Source of the DNA: Heliopora coerulea
Taxonomy: Eukaryota > Cnidaria > Anthozoa > Scleralcyonacea > Helioporidae
Assembly (NCBI GenBank): GCA_030142905.1
Contig: JASJOG010000059.1
Coordinates: forward strand, 167,001 to 231,000
Direction: 5' to 3'
DNA length: 64,000 nt
Part shown: one piece after another, positions 10,061 to 18,708 of the stretch
How positions within the stretch are numbered: the stretch's first letter is position 1
How the letters are laid out: every line of letters starts with the position of its first letter
The notes under the pieces: generated by a model
Seen by the model: the letters and a program-made list of their open reading frames with translations, nothing else
Database searches by the model: none
What the model was told of the DNA's origin: nothing
Made by a program: the position numbers and the translations under genes

Positions 10061-12733
10061 CAGGGTTGCCAATTTGGCGTTAAAAGAGCCAAATTTCTCG
10101 ATTTTGGCTTCTTTTGACTTTGTTTGGCTACTTAAAATTTCGTTTGGCTTCTTTCTATTTTTTGGCTCTTTTTGGCTTCTTTTTAATTAAATAGTGAGAT
10201 AATCAACTTTTCAAAAATAATCTGCCATCCATCAGCAAAGTTAGTTATGAACTCTGCTATGTTCGATGTGTGTAAGACGGGTGTACTTAAATATCCGATC
10301 GGAATTAGTACCCTTTCCCCAGTCCCCACTCTAACGCGGTTTGTCCCAAATGGCGGGAAAACGAAAAAATGATACTTTTTCAGTTTTCACTTTTTTTCAC
10401 TGTTTTTTGATGTTGAACGCTTGAATACGGAAGATGAGCTTAAGCAAACCATCCACGGGTGAGAAAGGAAATAAGTGGAAAAGTCATTACGACACGTCAC
10501 GAAAATTTAAGGCTGAATGGCAAAGAAAATATCCTTGGGTAGAAAAGGCAAAAGATGGTTCATACGATGCCCACTGCTCGTTCTGCCGACAAAATATCAC
10601 CCCAAGATTATCAAATCTAGACAAACACGAACAGACCACGAAACACAAAAGGCAAGCTAATTTTTTATCTTGTAATACGAAGATAAACCTTGTTCCTGTC
10701 AAGGAAGATGAACAAGTAAAAGAGCTGGAACTACAGCTTGCTGTTGGAGTAACATGCCACAGCTCAACCATGGCAGTGGACCATTTGAGCGAGATCATCA
10801 TACATCATGGAAAAGGGAGTAAAATGGAAAAGATGAAGCTACATCGAACAAAATGCAGCCTGCTTATCAAAAATGTGGTTTCTCCTGCTCTCCACCAAGA
10901 TCTCTGCGCTGATATGGCTGGCCAGAAGTACTGTGTCATCCTGGACGAATCAACGGATATTTCATGCACCAAACTTCTTTGTGTGGTCATTCGCTACTAT
11001 AGCAAATCCGAAAAAAGAATCGTGACCTCGTTCTTAAACCTGATACCCGTAGTGAAAGCAACAGGCAAGGATTTGTTTGAAGCGCTAAAAAGTTGCTTGG
11101 AACAATCTGGCCTAAGTCTGACGAATTGCATTGGTTATGCAAGCGATGGAGCATCTGCTATGGTTGGGGAACATGATTCAGTATGGTCAAGAATCAAAGC
11201 AGCATCGGCAAATTGTATCCTAATTAAGTGCATCTGTCATTCCTTGGCTCTCTGTATCAAACTCGCGTTTGAAAGAATGCCTGCTAACCTTGGCTTCATG
11301 CTCACTGAAATACCGATGTGGTTTTCAAAAAGTAAAGTTCGCCGCGACGCCTACAAGCAACTCTTCAAGACATTCGAAGGATGCGATGTAGAAAGTTCTT
11401 CAATCCCTCTTCCCTTTCAAAAGTGCAACCAAACGAGATGGTTGGTGCGAGGAAAAGTGATCTATAATATCCTCGTAAATTGGGAGATTTTGAAGATGTA
11501 TTTTTCCTTGGCCGAAAGTGAAGTAGAAGCAAAATTTCGTTACAAGGCTCGTCTCATTCGAAAAATGCTCCACGATCCTATCAATTACCTCTACTTTCAT
11601 TTCTTGTCTCTTGTGGTGTCGGAGTTCGAGAGAATGAATGCTTTTTTTCAAGCAACTGGCATTGAAGCCAACGATATGATCAAGGAGGTCAACCTTTACT
11701 ATAACAGCCTGTGTGGTCGAGTCTACAGTTCCTCTGGTGTTGAGTTACCAGCTGATAAAGTTGACTACGGGGCAAAGTTTGTATCTGAAGCAGCAGCATT
11801 ACTTCGTAGGCATAGCAATGATGAGAATACAGCCAGTAGAATTCGGGATGTGTACAACAGGTGCCACTCCATGCTTTTACAAGCAACTGCGCAAGTCCAA
11901 AAACGTCTTCCATCCTCAAAGGACATATTTAATGAACTATCCCTTCTACATCCATCTCGCATTCTAAACCAAGTGGGGCGTGTTCCTTTGGCTCGACTCC
12001 CAATGCAGCATCTTATCAATGAGAAGATCCAAGAGATCGACAACGAGAATCGGAGCATTTTGCATGTCAACTGGAATGAGAACGGCGTTTTTAAGGATGG
12101 CATTCCAACTGAGGCTGTCAGCTTTTGGTCAGGTGTCCTTGAGTATCAGAACTTGCTTGGGAACAACACCTATCATGATCTTGCAACCTACGCCCTAGCT
12201 TGCCTCACTACACCAACAAGTAACGCAGTGGTTGAGCGAATGTTTTCGTACGTTACGGCTATCAAGACGAAATCACGCAACAAGATGAGTTCATCCATGC
12301 TCGAAGCCATAACCAGAATCCGCACTCATCTGTACTTTAAAGATAAGTGCTGCAAAGACTTTGTACCTAGCAAAAGAATGCTTGAGCTATTCACGAATGA
12401 CATATATAAAAATGCAAAGAGCAGTTCTTCAGAACCCGCAATTGACGAAGACGAACTTCCTTTAGAGCCAGAAATATAAAGTTAAAACTGTCTAAGTCTT
12501 TCCTGCATGCTACATATATGATATACCTTGATATTGATAAATAAAGTTTGAGTTAGAATTCTTAGTGACTGTGTCAAATAAAATGTAAGTGCTTGTTTTA
12601 ATGGCTGTAATTTGCATAATTACGTTAGCCCCGATCCCCACTCTAAATTTCGATTTTGGCTTCTTTTAGCCTGGTTTGGCTACTTTTTACGTATCATTTG
12701 GCTCTTTCGAGCTCAGACCATCTGGCAACCCTG
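10061..12733 (+). mobile_element. Complete hAT DNA transposon
   Basis: The element begins CAGGGTTGCCA (10061-10071) and ends with the reverse complement TGGCAACCCTG (12723-12733). It is flanked by a perfect 8-bp duplication GTGCGGGC (10053-10060 and 12734-12741), the length expected for hAT insertions. Subterminal regions on both sides carry repeated TTTGGCT/TTTGGCTTC motifs, possible transposase binding sites. It contains one uninterrupted 681-codon transposase and no introns. Intact ends, an intact frame and an identical duplication point to a young, possibly autonomous copy. It interrupts a tRNA-derived SINE-like repeat. Confidence 0.95.
10434..12479 (+). CDS. hAT family transposase with N-terminal BED-like zinc finger
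   Basis: This 681-residue single-exon protein is the transposase of the surrounding hAT element; it cuts and rejoins the element's ends in the nucleus. The N-terminus has a BED-type zinc finger with the pair CSFC (residues 48 and 51) followed by H65 and H71. The RNase H-like catalytic domain shows DESTD near residue 171, YASDGASAM downstream, and a CHSLAL motif. The C-terminal hAT dimerisation region contains TSNAVVERMFS (from about residue 595), with the likely catalytic Glu at 601. The organisation resembles ZNF862/SCAND3-like transposase-derived proteins, but the flanking inverted repeats and target duplication show that this is a transposon gene and not a domesticated one. No frameshift or stop was seen. 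Confidence 0.93.
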   Translation: MSLSKPSTGEKGNKWKSHYDTSRKFKAEWQRKYPWVEKAKDGSYDAHCSFCRQNITPRLSNLDKHEQTTKHKRQANFLSCNTKINLVPVKEDEQVKELELQLAVGVTCHSSTMAVDHLSEIIIHHGKGSKMEKMKLHRTKCSLLIKNVVSPALHQDLCADMAGQKYCVILDESTDISCTKLLCVVIRYYSKSEKRIVTSFLNLIPVVKATGKDLFEALKSCLEQSGLSLTNCIGYASDGASAMVGEHDSVWSRIKAASANCILIKCICHSLALCIKLAFERMPANLGFMLTEIPMWFSKSKVRRDAYKQLFKTFEGCDVESSSIPLPFQKCNQTRWLVRGKVIYNILVNWEILKMYFSLAESEVEAKFRYKARLIRKMLHDPINYLYFHFLSLVVSEFERMNAFFQATGIEANDMIKEVNLYYNSLCGRVYSSSGVELPADKVDYGAKFVSEAAALLRRHSNDENTASRIRDVYNRCHSMLLQATAQVQKRLPSSKDIFNELSLLHPSRILNQVGRVPLARLPMQHLINEKIQEIDNENRSILHVNWNENGVFKDGIPTEAVSFWSGVLEYQNLLGNNTYHDLATYALACLTTPTSNAVVERMFSYVTAIKTKSRNKMSSSMLEAITRIRTHLYFKDKCCKDFVPSKRMLELFTNDIYKNAKSSSSEPAIDEDELPLEPEI

Positions 12734-12815
12734 GTGCGGGCTCAAATCCCGCTCGAGTCAACATTTTTCAGTTGACTTCAGCAGTGTCAGGTTATCGCGA
12801 AAAGCTTCTTTTCAT
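12734..12815 (+). repeat. SINE-like repeat, right part
   Basis: This continues the repeat cut by the hAT element. It begins with the target duplication copy GTGCGGGC, completes the T-arm-like GCGGGCTCAAATCCCGC, and continues into CAGTTGACTTCAGCAGTGTC, which is shared with the fragments at 9640-9912. Confidence 0.65.
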
Positions 12816-13844
12816 AGGCTTTTAGCATATACCTATATAGCGTATAGTGTTTTTAGTGCAATTTGATTAATCGGTTCCTCGACCACAGAATCCCTTGCAC
12901 TGTTCATCTCCGAGCAAAACAAGATGCCTTCCAGGTTCGTTTCAGTTGCGGGAAGAAGAAAATTATTTTTAACTAACGAAGCCACAGTGCCAGATAACAC
13001 AAAAAAGCAACAAAAAAGTCAAATACTTCTTTGTAAGAGATTATTTCAATGTTTTTAGTAATCGACGAAAAAAACGTGTTAAAATATCTCATCTTATCCA
13101 ACTCAACGTTCGCAAAAAGGTTTTTATATTATTAAGGCTGAAAAGCTTTAAGATTAAAATCACAAACGTGTTCGGCGATACAATCATCTTCAGGTGTTGG
13201 TTGTTTTAAGTTAAGTTAAACTATCATTAAGTGGATGAATAACAAAAATAGACAAACAAACAAAGTAGCCCATCAAAATATTTTTGAAACAAAAAAGCCT
13301 ATCAAAACATTTTTCCTTTCGTGTATCATTCCTATCGGCAGTATGTCTTTCAGACATTTTGTCGATCTGATGTTTTTTCCTACCCTATGGTTCTCCTTCC
13401 GTTATGTTTCATGGTCTGATATTACCTCCCTCAACATTTTGTCGTGCCTTTTATCGTCACTATGAGCAGAATATTTTATGATAATCTTTGGATAGACGTG
13501 GTTCAGTAATTCGCTACACATTTATTAGAAGATACCAGAGGTTTGATAGGGAGCAAAGCCAGTCGGAGGTTACAAAAATTGTATTCTTTTACGTCAAATC
13601 TCCAATACGGGAAGAAAGAACCTGTAAAGCTCCTTAGGGGCTCACCACATGGGAAAATTTCAGCCAGGCAGACCAAGTTGAAAAAAGTCCCAATTACATG
13701 AAATATTTCAGCCCGGACAAAAACTGAAATATGAAGTGTACCCAGTATGGAATTTCTCGGTAGTCTTTGTTGTTTTGGCAATTTGAATCTTCCTACTCCT
13801 GTTCATCATCTTTTCAGCCCGGGCTGAAATCTCGTACGATTAGA
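12816..13844. other. Non-coding, repeat-like
   Basis: No gene was found. The interval 13500-13830 has the look of an old interspersed repeat, with the motif TTTCAGCCCGG at about 13710 and an inverted match (CAGCCCGGGCTGAAAT) at about 13815. No coding sequence survives. Confidence 0.35.
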
Positions 13845-13877
13845 TAGATCGATGGATAGTTAGATCGATTGACAGAC

Positions 13878-13959
<82 letters not shown>

Positions 13960-14000
13960 GTAGGTAGGTAGGTAGGTAGGTAGGTAGGTAGGTAGGTAGG

Positions 14001-14044
<44 letters not shown>

Positions 14045-14058
14045 TAGATATATAGATA
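13845..14058. repeat. (GATA)n / (GGTA)n microsatellite, LINE tail
   Basis: This is a long GATA tetranucleotide array with a central block of GGTA units at about 13958-14001. It directly abuts the 3' end of the minus-strand LINE. Read on the minus strand it is a (TATC)n tail following AAATAAAATCTG, as expected for a non-LTR element that ends in a short tandem repeat. The uniform GGTA block suggests one mutated unit that later spread by slippage. Confidence 0.9.
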
Positions 14059-15656
14059 GACAAACAGATTTTATTTAAAATTACATCGCAGCCAAATTGA
14101 CTGAATTTCGTAATTATTTACATATTAAAATTTTCCAATACAATCTCTTGCCAACTTTCTTTACAACTTCATCTATGTAGGCATTCCAAGTCAAGTTGTT
14201 ACTAAAAGTCAAACCTAACAGTTTGATGCAATTCACTACTTCTAACTCCTTGCTATAAACAACTACAGGATCAAAAACTGCGGGTTTCTTAGCAAATGAA
14301 ATTCTTAGTTCTTTACATTTGCTTGGATTTAAGTGGACTCTGTTTCCACGAGACCACGCCATAACACAATCAGCTATAGACTGGGCATTGTTAACTTCAT
14401 TCTTATGAACTACCTCGGACGTTGTCGTATCATCTGCATGTTTCCAAACATGATGATCACTGATTACTAGGTCATTGATCATGAGGATAAACAACCAAGG
14501 TCCCAACTTTATTCTCTGTGGTACTCCAGAAGGGATCGATCCCCACTCCGAATAACAGCTGTCGACTAGTTTAATTCTTTGGAATCTGCCCGAAAGAAAA
14601 ATCGATTATCCAAATTGACGACACTTCTAGGTAGATCTAATTTACATAGTTTATCAATAAGAATGTTGTGGTCAATGAAATCGAAAGCTTTACGGTAGTC
14701 AAATAATATTGCTCTCACAGTTGCCCCACTTCCATCAGTCCTCAGGTGCCAGTGATGCAGCATACTGATTAAAGCTATCGTAGTAGATTTTGGAATTTCT
14801 CCATACTGACTCAGATCAATCACTTTTAAGATGGCTGGTTTGACATAGTCTTCAACCAAGAAATCTTCAGCCACTTTGAAGCACAAGGCGCAAGCAAAAT
14901 AGGTCTTAAGTCTTTCTTAAGATAGTGAACAGACTTTGTTTTCGGTACTGGTGATGCATCAGCCAAGATAAGAAGCATTTAAGACATGCATAAGAGGAAA
15001 GCCACCACATTCGAGTATTCCTTTAAAAACCAGTTTGGTATTTCATCAGGCCCAGACGCCTTACCTGGGTTAAGCCTCACCAAGGCCTTCTCTACCCGAC
15101 TTTCTGTTATATTTAAAAACTCGGGCGACTCCTCCAATGGAAGACGTGCTGGTTGAGCTGATAATCGGTACTCTTCAAGAGGTTCCAAAAAAGCTGTGTT
15201 AATAGCATTAGCTTGTTCATATGGCGAGAGATTCCAAAACTCGTCAACATTCATTTGACATTTTACATCGCCATATTGGATTTTTATATTGCTAAGACGT
15301 TTTACTTCTTTCCACCATCTGTTCAGATTTTCCCCTTTCAGCTGTTGTATCTTCAATTTGTAATATTTTGCTCTGCATGCTTTTTTCTCTCGGTTGACTG
15401 AATGTCTATAATATTTAAATTTAGGAGAATTCGCGCCATTTTTGTTAAACGTTTTCAGAATAAGAGATTTTAATTTCTGAGTCATCCATGGAGCATCAGC
15501 CCAGCATATCTAAATCTGTTTTTCTGGCATGAGTAAATCTAGGCCATTAGGCACTACTCTGTAAAAAGCGTTCCACATTTCTTCACAATTATTCAAAGGA
15601 GCAAACATCGAAGACCAGTCCACCAGGACCAAATATTATATGTGATTGTTCAGCCC
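14059..15656 (-). mobile_element. Decayed Jockey/CR1-like LINE, 5' end missing
   Basis: This is a minus-strand non-LTR retrotransposon fragment. The reverse transcriptase is split over three frames. 14979-15485 holds the endonuclease-to-RT linker (PWMTQKLKSL) and the start of RT (LNPGKASGPDEIPNWFLKE). 14566-14886 holds motif A (FDYRKAFDFIDHN). 14114-14506 holds LGPWLFILMINDL and the motif-C equivalent HADD in place of the usual FADD/YADD. Frameshifts and an inserted stop separate the parts. The 3' end runs into the microsatellite at 13845-14058. The upstream end stops at the Polinton boundary, and no endonuclease domain was identified beyond 15656. Confidence 0.85.
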
Positions 15657-15662
15657 GGTCAA

Positions 15663-16359
15663 AGTAGTCTATAAAATGGGGATTCCAACACATTTTCATT
15701 TTTCGCAATTTTTAACAATATTTTAACATTTTTTTAAAAAATATTGTTAAAAATGTGCGAAATTCTTTAATAATTTTAACCATTACTTTTATGCCATTTT
15801 AAAAATTATTTTCACATTTTTAGTACATTTTTCGCACATTTTTCACATATTTTTTTGCAATTTTTTAGCAAAATTGACAAAAATTTAACAAAAATTTTAA
15901 ATGAGTTTTTAACAAGTTTTTCGCGAATTTCTCACAAATTTCACACAAATTTCACACATTTTTCAAAAATTTCACACAAATTTCACACACAAGTGTCACA
16001 GGGAAATTCCCTCACATGTTATCAAATTTCACAGGGGAATCCCCTTTTTCCGGTGACGGCACTTCCAGTTCGCAGCTGTCACTTCCGGTTGCCCACGCTT
16101 ACGACAGGCGGGGATTCCCTCAACATTCCAAACATACCAAACATCCCTAGTGATTTGAACAGCTCAATGTCAACATAAAAACTATTTTCACTCGTTCTGG
16201 TTGTTAGGGATATCTGGAATGTTGGGAAACTCCCCCGCCATTAGGTTTGGGGACTTTAGCAGCCAAACATCGGACCTGGCGCAAGCGCTGTTCCCTTATT
16301 TTTACTCAATTTTAAACAATCATTTTGACTAGCGGTAAAAGTTCTGATCACACCATTAT
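15663..16359. repeat. Left terminal inverted repeat of the Polinton
   Basis: These 697 bp match, in reverse complement, 31605-32431. The outer third is T-rich with ATTTTAACATTTTT-type repeats and arrays of CACAAATTTCA units. The inner part is more GC-rich (AGGGGAATCCCCTT hairpin, GCGCAAGCGC). This arm is about 130 bp shorter than the right one because it has fewer copies of the 11-bp unit. Confidence 0.92.
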
Positions 16360-16367
16360 TAAAATAA

Positions 16368-16402
16368 ATTTTATAATAATAATTTTTTTATTATTATAAA
16401 AT
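16368..16402. promoter_or_regulatory. Perfect AT stem-loop just inside the left TIR
   Basis: ATTTTATAATAATAA (16368-16382) is followed by a T5 loop and its exact reverse complement TTATTATTATAAAAT (16388-16402). It lies 9 bp inside the inverted repeat and 26 bp before a promoter-like motif. It could be a transcription or replication signal; no function is shown by sequence alone. Confidence 0.5.
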
Positions 16403-16427
16403 AAAATGGATGATTTTTGATTTTTCA

Positions 16428-16455
16428 TTTAAGAAAAAAAATATATATAAATAAA
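16428..16455 (+). promoter_or_regulatory. Candidate early promoter, RING gene
   Basis: The bipartite motif TTTAAGAAAAAAAA followed 16 bp later by TATATAAATAAA lies 9 bp before the ATG at 16465. The same arrangement precedes the genes at 27407 and 27747, and the first half precedes the gene at 16877. It is absent upstream of the capsid, ATPase and integrase genes. Confidence 0.55.
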
Positions 16456-16464
16456 GAAAGAAAT

Positions 16465-16851
16465 ATGTCTCGAATTAACATTACATTAAAAACTAAAAAT
16501 TTAGAAAATAATAATGATTTATATTTTCTTATTCTTGATTACTTAATAAATAATGATAATGACTTTAATAAATTTTATGATTATGTTGATATTTCATATT
16601 CATTTTCACATTTAAGAGGTTTATATAAAAATCATGAATTTCTTATTGAAATTAAAAATGATTTAAAAACTCCTTATGATATTTATTTTACATTAGAAAA
16701 TGAAGAAGAGTGTAAAATATGTAATCAAATTGATGAAGATTTTACAAAATGTATAGTTTGTGTAAATAAAATTTGTTATTCATGTTCTGAAAAAATTTAT
16801 AAAATTAATCAAAGTTTAAATTGCCCGTTTTGTAGAAGTAATATTATTTAA
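16465..16851 (+). CDS. RING-like C4C4 zinc protein
   Basis: This 128-residue Polinton gene starts at the ATG directly after the promoter-like motif. An in-frame upstream ATG at 16417 lies before the motif and is less likely. The C-terminal third holds four Cys pairs, CKIC-x8-CIVC-x3-CYSC-x12-CPFC, the layout of a RING-type zinc-binding fold. Such domains usually act as E3 ubiquitin ligases, so a role in altering host protein turnover is plausible but inferred. The N-terminal 80 residues are Asn/Asp-rich and unrecognised. The frame is intact. It is the first gene inside the left terminal repeat and belongs with the small Cys-rich genes that share the TTTAAG motif. Confidence 0.75.
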   Translation: MSRINITLKTKNLENNNDLYFLILDYLINNDNDFNKFYDYVDISYSFSHLRGLYKNHEFLIEIKNDLKTPYDIYFTLENEEECKICNQIDEDFTKCIVCVNKICYSCSEKIYKINQSLNCPFCRSNII

Positions 16852-16860
16852 GAAAAAAAA
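16847..16860 (+). promoter_or_regulatory. TTTAAGAAAAAAAA motif before the C2H2 gene
   Basis: The motif overlaps the stop codon of the RING gene and lies 16 bp before the ATG at 16877. Unlike the other copies it has no TATATAAATAAA second half, only an A-rich spacer. Confidence 0.45.
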
Positions 16861-16876
16861 TTTTTCTCTAAAAAAA

Positions 16877-16993
16877 ATGAGTTGTCTACCTTTTAGAAAA
16901 TATAAATGTGATATTTGTAATTATAAAACAAAGAAAAGAAAATATTTAAAATTTCATTTATTGCTTAAACATAATTTGAGAAAAATTAAATAA
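16877..16993 (+). CDS. 38-residue C2H2 zinc-finger microprotein
   Basis: The ATG at 16877 opens 38 codons ending TAA at 16993. The product has one C2H2 finger, CDICNY...FHLLLKH, spanning most of its length, and a basic tail. It lies 25 bp after the RING gene with its own TTTAAGAAAAAAAA motif. Single-finger microproteins of this size in viruses may bind nucleic acid; the function here is unknown. It could be a remnant of a longer protein, but the tight fit between promoter motif and next gene argues for a real small gene. Confidence 0.55.
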   Translation: MSCLPFRKYKCDICNYKTKKRKYLKFHLLLKHNLRKIK

Positions 16994-17008
16994 TAATATA
17001 AATAAAAA

Positions 17009-17435
17009 ATGGGAAACAAACAATCAATTTCAAAAGAGCCTAAAAAAATTATTGAAAAAAGTCATAAAATATTTAAGAAAAAAGCGTTCAAGTTTGGATT
17101 TTCAGTGGGTGCAAATCAACCATACGATTTGGAAGGAAACATTCAATTCGGAACCGCTTCAGCAGAACAATATATTTTTGATAATATGGATGAAAATCTA
17201 AGAAAAGTTGGTATAAATGTTGTAAAATCTATCCAACAAAAAACAAAAAGAAGAGGAATCAAATCTTGTTAAAAAGGTTCCTGAAATTTTGAACAAATCT
17301 TTGAGAACAAATTTGGATAAAGTTGGAAAAGAAATGACAGATGAAATTAAAGATGATAAAGAAATTGTAGATAAAATTAAAGATCATGGAGAAATTAAAG
17401 AAGAAGTAAACGATTTTGTAAAAAGTATTGTATAA
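17009..17435 (+). pseudogene. N-myristoylation-type Polinton protein, frameshifted
   Basis: The protein starts MGNKQS, a consensus for N-terminal myristoylation, suggesting membrane attachment. The first frame runs to a stop at 17270-17272. A second open frame, charged and Lys/Glu-rich, follows from about 17250 to TAA at 17435, so one frameshift near 17245-17260 breaks the gene. The length would be about 140 residues. I do not recognise the family. The start follows TATAAATAAA by a few bases. It lies convergent to the minus-strand gene ending at 17446. Confidence 0.55.
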
Positions 17436-17445
17436 ATTTTATACA

Positions 17446-17967
17446 TTATATTATTAAATTATTCATTTTTATCATCTTCACCAGAGTTGGTAATATAAGT
17501 TTTTTTTTATTGTTTTTTAAAACATGTTTTACGACTGTGACACCCCCGCTTAATATTCCCAAATATGGCAAAAATGGTGATAATTTTTCAACTACAGATT
17601 TTACATCACGTTTCAGTAATTTATTTTTAATCAGTTCTTTTTCCAGTTCTTCCCCACTTTCAATTGCATTCAATCCACCTAATAAATCTGCAAATTTACT
17701 AATTAGTAAATCTGTTAAAAACGCATTTGCTTTTTCCGCTTGTTTCGCTTCATATTCCGCATAAATTTTTAACATAACTTTATCACTTGCTTTTTTCAAA
17801 TTTTGAGGTGATTAACTTATTTCACCGTCTTCAGACAATTTTATCAATTCTTCACGTTTTTTTAATACTTCTTTTTTTGCAGCTTGCGTCTGCTTTTCTT
17901 CACTTGCGGTTTCAGTTGTCCCAATTGGTGGAACTTCTAAATTTTCTTGTTCACTATTATTACTCAT
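17446..17967 (-). pseudogene. Small Polinton protein with hydrophobic segment, one in-frame stop
   Basis: The minus-strand frame starts at an ATG at 17965-17967 and ends near 17446. A single TAA (17812-17814) interrupts it about 50 codons in; otherwise the frame is continuous for about 173 codons. The N-terminal part is acidic and Gln/Lys-rich. The second part has a charged helix, then a hydrophobic segment (PFLPYLGILSGGVTVV) that could cross or insert in a membrane, then a Lys-rich tail. It sits directly downstream of the packaging ATPase on the same strand. The family was not recognised; a minor virion or membrane protein is possible. Confidence 0.5.
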
Positions 17968-17992
17968 TTATTTTATAACCAAATGGAAAAAT

Positions 17993-18676
17993 TTAATTAA
18001 TTTCCAATCTTGAATATTTTTTTGTTTTCAAAGTTTCTAAAATTTTATCCAATTCTTTGCGGTCACCTACATTTAAATATTCTTGAATTATTGTTGTCAT
18101 ATCTTTTTTATTTGGATTACAAAATGTAACCAATTTTGAAATATTTTCTCTAAATGGTTTTGCAATGGATGTCAATTGTTGAGTAATAACAACAACAGAA
18201 AGATTAAAATGTCTTGCTGAAAATCCTAATTTAACCAATTCACATGTTCTATTTTTAATACTTTGACCATTAGCACAGTCATCCAATATGATTAAGCTTT
18301 TAGTACCTTTTGAAAAGTCAACTATAAATTTTAACCAATCTTCAACATTATCTTGATCACAAGGAATTGTAATAAAATCTTCATCTTTATCATATTTCCA
18401 ATTTTCATAAGTTTTATTCCGTTCAAATGTTGAGCAAATTAAAAAAATATAATCAAAATAATTTTTATATTCATTTTCTATAAAATCTAGCAAATATTGT
18501 GTTTTCCCACAAGCAGTCATACCAGCAATTATCATATTAAGTGGAACTTTAGCAGCTGAAAGTTGTTTAGCAGCTGAAAGCTGTTTATCAGCCAAAGGCT
18601 GTTTAGAATCCAAAAGCTGTTTTTTTATATCATTATTCACTTTGTTCTTGTCGTTCGCTTCGCTCACTTTTTTCAT
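17993..18676 (-). CDS. Genome-packaging ATPase (FtsK/HerA-type, A32-like)
   Basis: This 227-residue protein is the P-loop NTPase that pumps DNA into virions in Polintons and related viruses. The Walker A motif GMTACGKT is at residues 52-59, Walker B SLIILDDC at about 127-134, and a VVVITQQ sensor-type motif follows. The frame is intact. The N-terminal 45 residues are an unusual extension made of four 18-bp tandem repeats encoding KQ-x4 hexapeptides. It lies 32 bp downstream of the major capsid protein gene on the same strand, as expected for a morphogenesis cluster. Identification rests on Walker motifs and context. Confidence 0.88.
   Translation of the reverse strand: MKKVSEANDKNKVNNDIKKQLLDSKQPLADKQLSAAKQLSAAKVPLNMIIAGMTACGKTQYLLDFIENEYKNYFDYIFLICSTFERNKTYENWKYDKDEDFITIPCDQDNVEDWLKFIVDFSKGTKSLIILDDCANGQSIKNRTCELVKLGFSARHFNLSVVVITQQLTSIAKPFRENISKLVTFCNPNKKDMTTIIQEYLNVGDRKELDKILETLKTKKYSRLEIN
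18551..18622 (-). repeat. Four 18-bp tandem repeats in the ATPase N-terminus
   Basis: Four consecutive 18-bp units (starting 18551, 18569, 18587, 18605) share the form AGCAGCTGAAAGCTGTTT with substitutions. On the coding strand they encode KQLLDS, KQPLAD, KQLSAA and KQLSAA. Each unit contains a CAGC...GCTG palindrome like those scattered through other genes of this element. Confidence 0.85.
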
Positions 18677-18708
18677 TTTTTATTTTTTAATATTCAAAAT
18701 TTAATTGA

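Noticed and set aside
11400..12198. Several open frames antisense or out of frame to the hAT transposase
   Set aside because: Shadows of the 681-codon frame.
10434..12479. Domesticated hAT-derived host gene
   Set aside because: Flanking inverted repeats and an exact target duplication show a mobile element copy.
13845..14058. CRISPR-like array
   Set aside because: Units are 4 bp without spacers; a microsatellite. No CRISPR array was seen anywhere in the window.
13860..14063. Minus-strand 67-codon open frame
   Set aside because: It is a translation of the GATA/GGTA microsatellite.
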